This document shows positions 1 through 8,644 of a DNA stretch of 64,000 nucleotides, piece after piece. Source of the stretch: Streptomyces sp. ISL-43. GTDB taxonomy: Bacteria; Actinomycetota; Actinomycetes; Streptomycetales; Streptomycetaceae. The stretch is from assembly GCF_018614195.1 (NCBI RefSeq), contig NZ_JAGGOT010000073.1:1-64000 (forward strand), in the 5' to 3' direction. Both the position numbers and the translations under genes were made by a program. Position 1 is the first letter of the stretch, and every line of letters starts with the position of its first letter. The notes beneath the pieces were generated by a model, which was not told where the DNA came from, ran no database searches, and was given only the letters and a program-made list of their open reading frames with translations.

Positions 1-226
1 GGGGACGGGGGAGGGGCGGGTGTGGGCAGGGGTGTGCGTGTGCGTGCGGGACGAAGGGACGGAAGGGACGCGGGACTTCGCGGTCATGACGGCCACCACC
101 TGACGGAGAGGGATCCGATGCCCGGACCCAGCGCCCGGACACCCCTCACGATCCGCCGTCCCGCCGACTCCCGCTCGGGCCTGTGGACAATCCCCAGCCT
201 GTGGATATCGCCGTCACCCCGAGGAG
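1..226. other. Left edge, no gene recognised
   Basis: This G-rich stretch lies downstream of the stop codon of the minus-strand pyrF-like gene. No reading frame here looks like a recognisable protein, and I see no clear terminator or RNA. Confidence 0.4.
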
Positions 227-961
227 TTACCGCCCGCCGCGATCCGAGGCGATCCGCCGCAGCGCGGCCACCGGATCCGGGGCCCGCGTCACCGACCGGC
301 CCACCACGATGTGCGAGGCCCCGGCCCCGAACGCCGCCCAGGGGCTCCCGGCGCGGGCGTGCCCGCCCGTATCCCCGTCCGAGTCCCCGCCCGCCGGCGT
401 CACGCCCGCCAGCGTCACGCCCGGCGTGACGATCAGCGGGTCCCGACCCAACAGGGCCCGCAGCGGCCCCGCTTCCCGGGGCGACGCGATCACCCCGTCG
501 CATCCGGCCTCCGCCGCCAGCCGGGCCAGCCGCAGCACCTGCTCGTCGGGGTCCGCGCCGATGCCGATGTCGGCGAGGTCGCTCCCGGTCATGCTCGTGA
601 CCACGGTCAGCGCGAGCACCCGTAGCCCCGGGAACTCCCGAGCCGCCTCCACCGCGGCCGTCATGATCCCCGTACCGCCCATGGAGTGCACGGTCACCAT
701 GGAGGCGCCCAGCGCGCCGGCGGCGCGGACGGCGCCCGCCACGGAATTCGGGATCTCGAAGAGCTTCAGGTCGAGGAAGACCTCGTGACCCCGCCCGACG
801 AGCTCACGCACGAGGTCCGGCCCGGCGGCGGTCAGGAGCTCAAGGCCGACCTTGTAGGAGCCGCAGGCGTCCCCGAGGCGTGCCACCAGGGCCTCGGCGT
901 CGGGGCGGTCGGCGAAGTCGAGGGCGACGATGATCCGGCGATCGGCTGTGGTGGTGTCCAT
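227..961 (-). CDS. pyrF: Orotidine-5'-phosphate decarboxylase family protein (PyrF-like), variant active site
   Basis: A 244-residue TIM-barrel protein of the OMP decarboxylase family. Visible features are the N-terminal strand IIVALDF, YKVGLEL, the catalytic segment DLKLFEIPNSV, the strand LALTVVTSM, and the phosphate-binding end IVVGRSVT. In canonical enzymes the catalytic segment is DxKxxDIPNT; here the last catalytic Asp is Glu (DLKLFE). The loop between TPGV and the phosphate-binding strand has a Gly/Asp-rich filler. The ATG directly follows the TAG stop of mtnP with no gap, so the two are surely co-transcribed. Streptomyces normally carry a longer actinobacterial-type pyrF at another locus (from memory), so this may be a paralog. 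Family membership is clear; UMP synthesis is not assured. Confidence 0.75.
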   Translation of the reverse strand: MDTTTADRRIIVALDFADRPDAEALVARLGDACGSYKVGLELLTAAGPDLVRELVGRGHEVFLDLKLFEIPNSVAGAVRAAGALGASMVTVHSMGGTGIMTAAVEAAREFPGLRVLALTVVTSMTGSDLADIGIGADPDEQVLRLARLAAEAGCDGVIASPREAGPLRALLGRDPLIVTPGVTLAGVTPAGGDSDGDTGGHARAGSPWAAFGAGASHIVVGRSVTRAPDPVAALRRIASDRGGR

Positions 962-1795
962 CTACGGCAGCTCGATGCCCAGGTCCCAGCCGTCGTGCGC
1001 GTGGGTGCACAGGCAGGAGCGCGACGCGGTCGCGGGCAGGGCCGCCACCGCGTCGAAGAGGACCTCGCGGAGCCGGCCGACGTTCTCGCCGAAGACCTTC
1101 AGGACCTCCGTGTGGGAGACCCCCTCGCCCGCCTCGGCGCCCGCGTCCAGGTCCGTGACCAGTGCCATCGAGGTGTAGCAGAGGCCCAGCTCGCGCGCGA
1201 GGACCGCCTCCGGGTGGCCGGTCATGCCGACGACGGACCAGCCGGCCGCCGCGTGCCACCGCGACTCGGCGCGCGTCGAGAAGCGCGGCCCCTCGATGAC
1301 GACCATGGTGCCGCCGTCCACCGGCTCCCACTCCCGCCCGCGCGCCGCCGCCAGCGCCGCCGACCGGCCCACCGGGCAGTACGGGTCGGCGAAGGTGGTG
1401 TGCACGACGTTCGGGACGGAGCCGTCGGGCAGGGTCTCGCCGTCGAAGAAGGTCTGCGCGCGGGACTTCGTACGGTCGACCAGCTGGTCGGGGACGAGCA
1501 GGGTGCCCGGGCCGTATTCGGGGCGCAGGCCGCCGACCGCGCACGGACCCAGCACCTGGCGGACGCCGACCGAGCGCAGCGCCCACAGGTTGGCCCGGTA
1601 GTTGATCTTGTGCGGGGGCACGGTGTGGCTCCGGCCGTGCCTCGGCAGGAACGCCACGGTCCGGCCCGCGAGCTCGCCCAGGTGAAGGGAGTCGCTGGGG
1701 GGCCCGTAGGGCGTCTCCACCTGGATCTCGGACACGTCCTCCAGGAAGGAGTAGAAACCCGATCCGCCGATGACACCGATCTCTGCATTCGCCAT
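962..1795 (-). CDS. mtnP: S-methyl-5'-thioadenosine phosphorylase (MTAP/MTIP family)
   Basis: A 277-residue class II purine nucleoside phosphorylase relative. It splits methylthioadenosine (or methylthioinosine) with phosphate to the base and 5-methylthioribose-1-phosphate, in methionine and polyamine by-product salvage. It has the N-terminal phosphate loop GGSGFY, the conserved block PRHGRSHTVPPHKINYRANL, a mid-protein GPRFSTRAE and the substrate segment MTGHPEAVLARELGLCY, followed by TDLDAG. MTG rather than MTT in the specificity segment leaves MTA versus MTI preference open. The start at MANAEIG was preferred over an upstream in-frame start because the family begins there. It is followed without a gap by the pyrF-like gene. 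Confidence 0.85.
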   Translation of the reverse strand: MANAEIGVIGGSGFYSFLEDVSEIQVETPYGPPSDSLHLGELAGRTVAFLPRHGRSHTVPPHKINYRANLWALRSVGVRQVLGPCAVGGLRPEYGPGTLLVPDQLVDRTKSRAQTFFDGETLPDGSVPNVVHTTFADPYCPVGRSAALAAARGREWEPVDGGTMVVIEGPRFSTRAESRWHAAAGWSVVGMTGHPEAVLARELGLCYTSMALVTDLDAGAEAGEGVSHTEVLKVFGENVGRLREVLFDAVAALPATASRSCLCTHAHDGWDLGIELP

Positions 1796-1818
1796 GCGGC
1801 CCACCCTAACGGGGCATG

Positions 1819-1858
1819 CCGAAGGCCCCGGCGTCGGCAAGGACGGCAGGGCCTTCGG
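1819..1858 (-). terminator. Hairpin between fmdB and mtnP
   Basis: A perfect 10-bp stem, CCGAAGGCCC (1819-1828) and GGGCCTTCGG (1849-1858), with a 20-nt loop. It lies just downstream of the minus-strand fmdB stop and before mtnP, and probably terminates or attenuates the fmdB transcript. Confidence 0.5.
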
Positions 1859-1875
1859 TGAAGCTGTCGGGCGGG

Positions 1876-2187
1876 TCAGGCAGCCGAGGTGCTCGACGAC
1901 GACGAAGAAGTCGAGGTCGAGGTCGACGACGCCGTCGACGAGGACGACGCGGCCGGGGTGGCGGCCGGCGTCGACACGGGCTTCGAGGCAGGGGTGCTGC
2001 TCGACGAAGCGCCGCGGCTGTCGTTCCGGTAGAAACCGGATCCCTTGAAGACGATGCCGACCGCGGAGAACACCTTCTTCAGGCGTCCGTCACAGCTCGG
2101 GCACACGGTCAGCGCGTCATCGGTGAACTTCTGCACGGCCTCAAGGCCCTCACCGCACTCGGTGCACTGGTACTGGTAGGTCGGCAC
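1876..2187 (-). CDS. FmdB-family zinc ribbon protein
   Basis: A 103-residue small protein. The first half is the FmdB zinc ribbon, MPTYQYQCTECG followed by VCPSCDGRLKKVFSAVGIVFKG, giving two CxxC knuckles. The second half is a low-complexity Ser/Thr/Ala/Pro tail. FmdB proteins are putative regulatory or zinc-binding proteins of uncertain role. The GTG start at 2187 was chosen because AGGAGG lies 6 nt upstream and the product then begins MPTYQYQC as in the family; the longer TTG start would run through an operator. A CIRCE-like inverted repeat overlaps the Shine-Dalgarno, which suggests HrcA heat-shock control. Confidence 0.85.
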   Translation of the reverse strand: MPTYQYQCTECGEGLEAVQKFTDDALTVCPSCDGRLKKVFSAVGIVFKGSGFYRNDSRGASSSSTPASKPVSTPAATPAASSSSTASSTSTSTSSSSSSTSAA

Positions 2188-2197
2188 GAATTTCCTC

Positions 2198-2224
2198 CTG
2201 GCACTCTCACTCAATGAGTGCTAA
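2198..2224. promoter_or_regulatory. CIRCE-like HrcA operator before fmdB
   Basis: CTGGCACTC (2198-2206), a 9-nt spacer, then GAGTGCTAA (2216-2224). This matches the CIRCE consensus TTAGCACTC-N9-GAGTGCTAA with a perfect right half-site and 7/9 on the left. It sits 10 bp upstream of the fmdB start and overlaps the Shine-Dalgarno, a position used by known CIRCE elements. HrcA binding is inferred. Confidence 0.7.
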
Positions 2225-2254
2225 CGACGCTCCATGGTGACGTATTCCGGCGGA

Positions 2255-3577
2255 TCAGTCCACCGTCACCGGCACGCGGTGACCCAGGCCACGCTCGTTC
2301 ACACCCGTGGAGGGTGCCTTCGAGGCGGCCGGCTTGGACGAGCTGACGATCCGGCTCGGGGCCTTCGGGGCCAGCTTCGCACGCAGTGCCAGCAGGATGG
2401 CCAGTGCGAGCACGGTGGCCACGAGCGGCACGAGGAAGCCGTACGAAGACCCGTGCGCGTCCGTCAGGCGGCCGGCCAGGGTCACGGCGCCGGCCTGCCC
2501 GAAGGCGACCGCTCCGGTGAGCCAGGTGAAGGCCTCGGTCCGCGAGGTGGCCGGGATCAGCTGCTCGACCATGGTGTAGCCGGTGATCAGCGCGGGGGCG
2601 ATGCACAGGCCGACGACCAGGCCGAGGGCGCCGAGCAGGATCATCGAGTCGGCGGCCCACAGGACCGAGGCGGCCGCGGTGAGTCCGATGTAGCCGAGGA
2701 TCAGGCGGCGGCGGGGGCCGATCTTCCAGGCGACGGCGCCGCAGGCGATGCCGGCGATCATGTTGCCCGCGGCGAAGACCCCGTAGAGCAGGCCGTTGGC
2801 GCCGGGGTTGCCGATCTCCTCGGAGAAGGCGGCGAGCGAGACCTGCATGCCGCCGAAGACGGCGCCGATGCCGATGAAGGCGACGATCAGGACGCGCAGG
2901 CCGTGGAACGACAGGGCCGAGGCGTGCTTCTCGCCGTGCGCCGGACGGGCCACGGGCTTGGGCTGCGTGGCGCGCTGGGCGGCGAAGAGCAGGCCGCCGA
3001 TCAGCGTCAGCGCGGCCTCGGTGGCCAGGCCGGCCGCCGGGTGGACGCCGGTGCACAGCGCGGTGGCCAGCACGGGGCCGACGACGAAGGTGAACTCGTC
3101 GGTGACGGACTCGAACGCGGCGGCCGTCGGCAGCAGCGGGGAGCCTTCGAGCCTGGCCGCCCAGCGGGACCGGACCATGGGCCCGACCTGCGGGACGGAC
3201 GCACCGGCGGGGACGGCCGCCAGTGCGAGCGCCCAGACGGGCGCGCCCAGCAGCGCGAACGCCACCAGGGAGCTGACGGCGGCGGCGTGCGTGAGGGCCG
3301 CCGGGACCAGCACGGCGCTCTGGCCGCGGCGGTCGATGAGCTTGCCCATGACGGGGGCGAACAGCGCCATGGAGATACCGGTGACGGCGGCGACGATGCC
3401 GGCGCTGCCGTAGGAGCCGGTGGTGTGCTGCACGAGGAGCAGGATGCTGATCGTCAGCATGCCGAAGGGGAGCCGTGCGGCGAATCCCGGGAGAACGAAG
3501 CCGAGGGCGCCGGGCGTGCGCAGGAGCTGCCCGTAGCCGGGGCGGGCGGACTTGTCGGTCGTGACCGCGGATGTCAC
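2255..3577 (-). CDS. MFS transporter
   Basis: A major facilitator superfamily permease of about 440 residues with about 12 predicted membrane helices. The N-terminal half includes LGFVLPGFAARLPFGMLTISILLL and an MGKLIDRRGQ loop typical of the MFS A-motif between helices 2 and 3. A central hydrophilic loop separates the halves. The substrate cannot be told from sequence; drug or metabolite efflux is likely. The GTG at 3577 (product starting VTSAVTTDK) was chosen because GGAAAGG lies about 7 nt upstream and the extra N-terminus of the longer frame is not family-like. It lies 31 bp upstream of the CIRCE-like site of fmdB, so readthrough is possible. Confidence 0.8.
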   Translation of the reverse strand: MTSAVTTDKSARPGYGQLLRTPGALGFVLPGFAARLPFGMLTISILLLVQHTTGSYGSAGIVAAVTGISMALFAPVMGKLIDRRGQSAVLVPAALTHAAAVSSLVAFALLGAPVWALALAAVPAGASVPQVGPMVRSRWAARLEGSPLLPTAAAFESVTDEFTFVVGPVLATALCTGVHPAAGLATEAALTLIGGLLFAAQRATQPKPVARPAHGEKHASALSFHGLRVLIVAFIGIGAVFGGMQVSLAAFSEEIGNPGANGLLYGVFAAGNMIAGIACGAVAWKIGPRRRLILGYIGLTAAASVLWAADSMILLGALGLVVGLCIAPALITGYTMVEQLIPATSRTEAFTWLTGAVAFGQAGAVTLAGRLTDAHGSSYGFLVPLVATVLALAILLALRAKLAPKAPSRIVSSSKPAASKAPSTGVNERGLGHRVPVTVD

Positions 3578-3868
3578 GGCCTGGCCTTTCCGCTGCCTGG
3601 TAGAACTCCCCGTCTGCGGACGATGCACCGCTTTGTGGGCGGTCGCACCCGTACATGTGGGAGCCCCGAGAGCTGTCCTCTTGCGCAGAACCGAGTGATA
3701 CCTGGGCGCCCACTGCGGGAGGGTGCCACGGCCGCTTTGCGGTCGCGCCAGCTCTGCGTCAGGCAGAGTTGGTTCGATGTTGTGCCTTTATCGTACAGGT
3801 GGATCGGCTTTCACGCCCTGTGATTAGGGCTACAGGGCATGTCTTCACCTGCGATTAACTGGAACTTT

Positions 3869-3901
3869 GCATTCAGGTCCCGTCTATAGCGGGATGAATG
3901 C
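3869..3901. other. Long imperfect hairpin in intergenic region
   Basis: GCATTCA pairs with TGAATGC and TCCCG with CGGGA, with a GG bulge and the loop TCTATAG. It lies in the roughly 430-bp non-coding stretch 3578-4004 upstream of the MFS gene and downstream of the antiporter gene. It may be an operator, a terminator or part of a leader. No reading frame in this stretch is convincing. Confidence 0.4.
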
Positions 3902-3928
3902 GGACACACGCCATCGAAAATGGCCGAA

Positions 3929-3945
3929 TTAGAGCGGTGCTCTAA
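3929..3945. promoter_or_regulatory. 17-bp perfect palindrome, possible operator
   Basis: TTAGAGC-GGT-GCTCTAA is a perfect 7-bp inverted repeat with a 3-nt centre. It is AT-richer than its surroundings and looks like a site for a dimeric repressor. No regulator gene lies nearby, so the partner is unknown. Confidence 0.35.
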
Positions 3946-3966
3946 CTCGCGGGACCGCGAAACCAC

Positions 3967-3985
3967 CCCGGGGAATCACCCCGGG
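3967..3985 (-). terminator. GC hairpin after antiporter gene
   Basis: CCCGGGG, the loop AATCA, then CCCCGGG: a 7-bp all-GC stem 20 bp beyond the antiporter stop on the minus strand. No U-tract follows, as is usual in Streptomyces. Confidence 0.5.
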
Positions 3986-4004
3986 TAACCACCCCCGACA
4001 TGGC

Positions 4005-5465
4005 CTACCGGGCCGGAGGCTCGCCCGTCCCCAGCCACCCCGCCAGCTTGCCGCCCCGGGCCACCGCCCGCAGCCGCGCCTCTGCCGCGTCCCGCACCGG
4101 ATCCGTGGCCACCACCAGCAGCTCGTCCCCGCGCCGCAGCACGGTCGACGGCGCCGGTACGAAGCTCTTCGCGTCCCGGACGACCAGCGTGACGGAGGCC
4201 CCCGGCGGCAGTCGCAGCTCGCTCACCTCGACGCCGTGCATCCGGGATGCCGGCGGGATCGCGAAGGACAGCAGGTGCCCGCGCAGCTTCTCCAGCGGGG
4301 CCGACTCGATCCCCAGGTCGGAGGCGGCCTCGTCGGTGTCGCCGAGCTTCAGCTTGCGCGCCAGCCACGGCAGGGTCGGGCCCTGGATCAAGGTGTAGAC
4401 GACGACCAGGACGAAGACGATGTTGAAGACGCGCTCACTGCCCTCGATCCCGGTCACCATCGGGATGGTGGCCAGGATGATGGGCACGGCGCCGCGCAGG
4501 CCCGCCCACGACATCAGGGCCTGCTCCTGCCAGGGCAGCCGGAACGGCAGCAGCGAGACGAAGACCTCCAGCGGCCGCGCCACCATCGTCAGCACCAGCC
4601 CGATGACGACGGCCGGCCAGAAGTCCTGCGCCAGCTCGTGCGGGGTGACCAGCAGGCCCAGCAGCACGAACATGCCGATCTGGGCGATCCAGCCGAGCCC
4701 GTCCGCGAACCCGCGGGTGGCCGGCCAGTGCGGCAGCTTCGCGTTGCCGAGGACCATCGCCGCCAGGTACACCGCGAGGAAGCCGGAGCCGTGCGCCATC
4801 GCGCCGGCCGCGTACGCCGTGATGGCGATGGCCATGACGGCGATCGGGTAGAGGCCGGAGGCGGGCAGGGCCACGTGCCGCAGCCCGTACGAGCCCAGGA
4901 AGCCCACGGTCAGGCCGATCGCGGCGCCGATCGTCAGCTCCAGGGCGATCTTGCCTATGAGGACGTACCACTCGTCGACCGGTCCGACGGTCGCGAAGGC
5001 CACGACCAGGATGACGACGGGGGCGTCGTTGAAGCCGGACTCGGCCTCCAGCACGCCCGTCACCCGGGAGGGGAGCGGGACCTTGCGCAGGACGGAGAAG
5101 ACCGCAGCCGCGTCGGTCGAGGAGACGACCGCGCCGATCAGCAGGGCCTGGCGCCATTCGAGTCCGACCAGGTAGTGCGCGCACGCCGCGGTCACGCTCA
5201 CGCTGACGGCGACGCCGACCAGCGACAGCACGATCGCGGCCGGCAGGGCCGGCTTGATCTCTTTCCACTTGGTGCCCAGACCACCCTCGGCGAGGATCAC
5301 GACGAGCGCGGCGTAGCCGATGACCTGGGTCAGCTCGGCGTTGTCGAATACGACGTTGCCGATGCCGTCCTGGCCTATCGCGATGCCTATGCCGAGGTAA
5401 ATGAGCAGGCTGGGGAGTCCGCTGCGCGAAGAGACGCGTACCGCCGCAACGGCGACGAGCAGCAC
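4005..5465 (-). CDS. CPA1-family K+(Na+)/H+ antiporter with C-terminal RCK_C domain
   Basis: About 486 residues from this GTG. An NhaP2/CvrA-type exchanger domain with about 12 helices spans the first 370 residues and contains STDAAAVFSVL and the ion-binding segment ESGFNDAPVV. A soluble TrkA_C/RCK_C domain follows (GVEVSELRLPPGASVTLVVR, RRGDELLVVATD). The protein exchanges K+ or Na+ for protons at the membrane. Start problem: the GTG at 5465 cuts into the first helix, while the open frame continues upstream to a CTG at 5510 giving LTVHTLNELLLV. I suspect CTG (with AAAGGG 7 nt upstream) is the true start. Single gene, with a hairpin downstream. Confidence 0.8.
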   Translation of the reverse strand: MLLVAVAAVRVSSRSGLPSLLIYLGIGIAIGQDGIGNVVFDNAELTQVIGYAALVVILAEGGLGTKWKEIKPALPAAIVLSLVGVAVSVSVTAACAHYLVGLEWRQALLIGAVVSSTDAAAVFSVLRKVPLPSRVTGVLEAESGFNDAPVVILVVAFATVGPVDEWYVLIGKIALELTIGAAIGLTVGFLGSYGLRHVALPASGLYPIAVMAIAITAYAAGAMAHGSGFLAVYLAAMVLGNAKLPHWPATRGFADGLGWIAQIGMFVLLGLLVTPHELAQDFWPAVVIGLVLTMVARPLEVFVSLLPFRLPWQEQALMSWAGLRGAVPIILATIPMVTGIEGSERVFNIVFVLVVVYTLIQGPTLPWLARKLKLGDTDEAASDLGIESAPLEKLRGHLLSFAIPPASRMHGVEVSELRLPPGASVTLVVRDAKSFVPAPSTVLRRGDELLVVATDPVRDAAEARLRAVARGGKLAGWLGTGEPPAR

Positions 5466-5510
5466 GAGCGAGCAGACCAGCAGAAGCTCATTGAGCGTGT
5501 GGACAGTCAG

Positions 5511-5787
5511 CGGGCGGCCCTTTCCTCGACGTGCCTGGCGATGACGGAACGAGGGGACGTCGGGCTGACGGATCGTTCCGGCACGGGCACGGACGGCAAG
5601 TACTTCGTTACCTTACCTAATCTTTGACGCGCCCTTTACTCGATAGCCACATTGTGAAACGCCCGCGGGGCTCTGTCCTCATGACCTCTCGCAATGACCT
5701 CGACCCCTGGCGGATCAACGGACCGGGTCCTGCGCCTATGGTTGCTCCCAGTACTCCCAGGACCACCCTGCCCCTCTAAGGACAGCG
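5511..5787. promoter_or_regulatory. Divergent promoter region, antiporter and acylase
   Basis: Non-coding space between two divergent genes. It contains an AT-rich core around 5610-5665 with a TTGACG hexamer near 5624. The Shine-Dalgarno AAGGA lies just before the acylase ATG. No other structure seen. Confidence 0.4.
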
Positions 5788-8628
5788 ATGCCCGCCAACG
5801 AAACCGCCCCTTCCGTCAAGAAGAAGGGACGACGCGCCCGTCTGATCGTGCTCGTCCTGGTCCTGGCGCTCGTCGCGGGCCTCGGGTACGGGGCGTACTG
5901 GACCGTGGACAGCGTGCGCGCCTCGTTCCCGCAGACCACCGGCTCCCTCCAGGTGCCCGGCCTGGCCGGGACCGTGGACGTCAAGCGCGATGCCAACGGA
6001 ATCCCCCAGCTGTACGCCGACACCGACGACGACCTCTTCCGCGCGCAGGGCTTCGTGCACGCGCAGGACAGGTTCTGGGAGATGGACGTCCGCCGCCACA
6101 TGACCTCCGGGCGGCTCTCGGAGATGTTCGGTGCCGGCCAGGTCGAGACCGACGCGTTCCTGCGCACCCTGGGCTGGCGCCAGGTCGCGGAGCAGGAGTA
6201 CAAGGACAAGCTCTCGCCGGAGACGAAGAAGTACCTGCAGGCCTACGCCGACGGGGTCAACGCGTACCTGAAGGGGAAGTCCGGCAAGGACCTCTCCGTC
6301 GAGCACGCCGCCCTCAAGCTCAGCGACGACTACCAGCCCGAGCAGTGGACCCCGGTCGACTCGGTGGCCTGGCTCAAGGCGATGGCGTGGGACCTGCGCG
6401 GCAACATGCAGGACGAGATAGACCGCGCGCTGATGACGGACAGGCTCTCGCAGCGGGAGATCGCCGACCTCTACCCGCAGTACCCCTTCGAACGGAACAA
6501 GACGATCGTCGAGGGCGGCTCGGTCGCGGGCGGCAAGTACACCCCGCAGAGCCCCTCGGCCTCCGGCGGTCAGGGCAGCGCCATCGGCTCCCAGGCGTCC
6601 TCCGCCTCCTCTTCCCCGTCGGCCTCCGGCGGGACGGGCCAGACCGGCCTGGCGGGCAACGCCACCGCCCAGGGCGCGACCGTGGGACTGCGCACCCAGC
6701 TGAGCGCGCTGGCCGACACCCTCGACGAGATCCCCGCGATCCTCGGCCCGGCGGGCAGCGGCATCGGCTCGAACTCCTGGGTCGTCTCGGGCAAGTACAC
6801 GACCACCGGCAAGCCGCTGCTCGCGAACGACCCGCACCTCGCCCCGCAGCTGCCCTCGGTCTGGTACCAGATGGGCCTGCACTGCCGGGCGGTCTCGGCC
6901 GCGTGCCAGTACGACGTGGCCGGCTACACCTTCTCGGGCATGCCCGGCGTGGTCATCGGCCACAACACCGACATCGCCTGGGGCATGACCAACCTCGGCG
7001 CCGACGTCACCGACCTCTACCTGGAGCAGATCAAGCCCGAGGGCTACGTCTACGACAACAAGGTGCTCCCCTTCGCCACCCGCGAAGAGGTCATCAAGAT
7101 CGCCGGCGGCGGTGAGAAGAAGATCACGGTCCGGAGTACCAACAACGGGCCGCTGATCTCCGACCGCAGCGACGAGATCACCTCGGTCGGCGCCCGCGCC
7201 CCCGTCGCCAGCTCCGCGCCCGACCGTGGCAACGGCTACGGCGTCGCCCTGCGCTGGACCGCCCTGGACCCCGGCAAGTCGATGGACGCCATCTTCAGGA
7301 TCGACCGGGCCAAGAACTTCACCGAGTTCCGTGCCGCGGCCCGTGACTTCGAGGTCCCCTCCCAGAACCTGATCTACGCCGACGGCAAGGGCGCCAACGG
7401 CAGCATCGGCTACCAGGCCCCGGGGCGCATCCCGATCCGGGGCGGCGGCGCGGACGGCTCCATGCCGGCCCCCGGCTGGGACTCGAAGTACGCCTGGAAG
7501 GGCACCAAGGACTCCGCCGCGGGCTGGATCCCGCAGGACGAGATGCCGTACGACCTCAACCCGTCCCGCGGCTACATCGTCACCGCGAACCAGGCGGTCG
7601 TCGAAAGCGGCACCGGCGCCGGCAAGTACCCGTACCTGCTGACCACGGACTGGGGCTACGGCGCCCGCAGCCAGCGGATCAACGACCTCATCGAGGCGAA
7701 GATCAAGGACAACGGCAAGATCTCCACCGACGACATGCGCACCATGCAGATGGACAACAGCAGCGAGATCGCCGCGCTGCTGACCCCGCTGCTGGCCAAG
7801 ATCGACGTCTCGGACCCGGACGTCCGCGCCGCGCAGAAGCTGCTGGAGGGCTGGAACTACACCCAGGAGCCCGACTCGGCGGCGGCCGCGTACTTCAACG
7901 CGGTCTGGCGCAACATCCTCAAGCTGGCCTTCGGCGACAAGATGCCCAAGGAGCTGCGCGTCGAGGGTAGCTGCATGAACGTCCCCGAGCAGACGACCGG
8001 GCCGGCCGACGACCTCGCCAAGATGGTCCGCGAGTGCGGTATGCGCGACTCCGACTCGGCGCAGCCGGACGGCGGCGACCGCTGGTTCGAGGTGGTCCGC
8101 CGCCTGATCAAGGACGACAAGTCCACGTGGTGGCAGGCGCCGGCCGTCGGCCGCACCGTGCCGGCCACCACCACCCGCGACCAGCTCTTCGCGCGGGCCA
8201 TGAAGGACGCCCGCTGGGAGATGACCGCGAAGCTCGGCAAGGACCAGTCGACCTGGAGCTGGGGCCGGCTGCACCAGCTGATGCTGAAGAACCAGACGAT
8301 CGGCACCGAGGGCCCGGGCTACCTGCAGTGGCTCCTCAACCGCGGCCCGTGGAACCTGGGCGGCGGCGAGGCCACCGTCAACGCGACGGGCTGGAACGCC
8401 TCCAGCGGGTACGGGGTCTCCTGGGTGCCGTCGATGCGGATGGTCGTGAACCTCAACGACCTCGACAAGTCCCGCTGGATCAACCTGACGGGCGCCTCGG
8501 GTCACGCGTACCACGACAACTACACGGATCAGACGACCATGTGGGCCAAGGGCGAGCTACTGGACTGGCCCTTCGGCAAGGAGGCCGTGGACAAGGCCAC
8601 CGTCGACACCCTGAAGCTGACGCCCTAG
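5788..8628 (+). CDS. Penicillin acylase family protein (Ntn-hydrolase), membrane-anchored
   Basis: 946 residues. A basic N-terminus and one hydrophobic segment (about residues 18-40, LIVLVLVLALVAGLGYGAYW) form a signal anchor or signal peptide. The A chain has VKRDANGIPQLYADTDDDLFRAQGFVHAQDRFWEMD. A Ser/Gly-rich spacer (about 250-290) precedes the autoproteolytic site GIGSNSWVVSG, where Ser328 would become the B-chain N-terminal nucleophile. NDPHL and a GMTNLGADVTDLY segment follow, as in penicillin G, acyl-homoserine-lactone and cyclic lipopeptide acylases. It hydrolyses an amide-linked acyl group outside the cytoplasmic membrane; the substrate is unknown and may be a signal or antibiotic. 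The ATG follows AAGGACAGCG. It converges on the fthC-type gene. Confidence 0.85.
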   Translation: MPANETAPSVKKKGRRARLIVLVLVLALVAGLGYGAYWTVDSVRASFPQTTGSLQVPGLAGTVDVKRDANGIPQLYADTDDDLFRAQGFVHAQDRFWEMDVRRHMTSGRLSEMFGAGQVETDAFLRTLGWRQVAEQEYKDKLSPETKKYLQAYADGVNAYLKGKSGKDLSVEHAALKLSDDYQPEQWTPVDSVAWLKAMAWDLRGNMQDEIDRALMTDRLSQREIADLYPQYPFERNKTIVEGGSVAGGKYTPQSPSASGGQGSAIGSQASSASSSPSASGGTGQTGLAGNATAQGATVGLRTQLSALADTLDEIPAILGPAGSGIGSNSWVVSGKYTTTGKPLLANDPHLAPQLPSVWYQMGLHCRAVSAACQYDVAGYTFSGMPGVVIGHNTDIAWGMTNLGADVTDLYLEQIKPEGYVYDNKVLPFATREEVIKIAGGGEKKITVRSTNNGPLISDRSDEITSVGARAPVASSAPDRGNGYGVALRWTALDPGKSMDAIFRIDRAKNFTEFRAAARDFEVPSQNLIYADGKGANGSIGYQAPGRIPIRGGGADGSMPAPGWDSKYAWKGTKDSAAGWIPQDEMPYDLNPSRGYIVTANQAVVESGTGAGKYPYLLTTDWGYGARSQRINDLIEAKIKDNGKISTDDMRTMQMDNSSEIAALLTPLLAKIDVSDPDVRAAQKLLEGWNYTQEPDSAAAAYFNAVWRNILKLAFGDKMPKELRVEGSCMNVPEQTTGPADDLAKMVRECGMRDSDSAQPDGGDRWFEVVRRLIKDDKSTWWQAPAVGRTVPATTTRDQLFARAMKDARWEMTAKLGKDQSTWSWGRLHQLMLKNQTIGTEGPGYLQWLLNRGPWNLGGGEATVNATGWNASSGYGVSWVPSMRMVVNLNDLDKSRWINLTGASGHAYHDNYTDQTTMWAKGELLDWPFGKEAVDKATVDTLKLTP

Positions 8629-8644
8629 CGGGCGGTCCGAAGCC

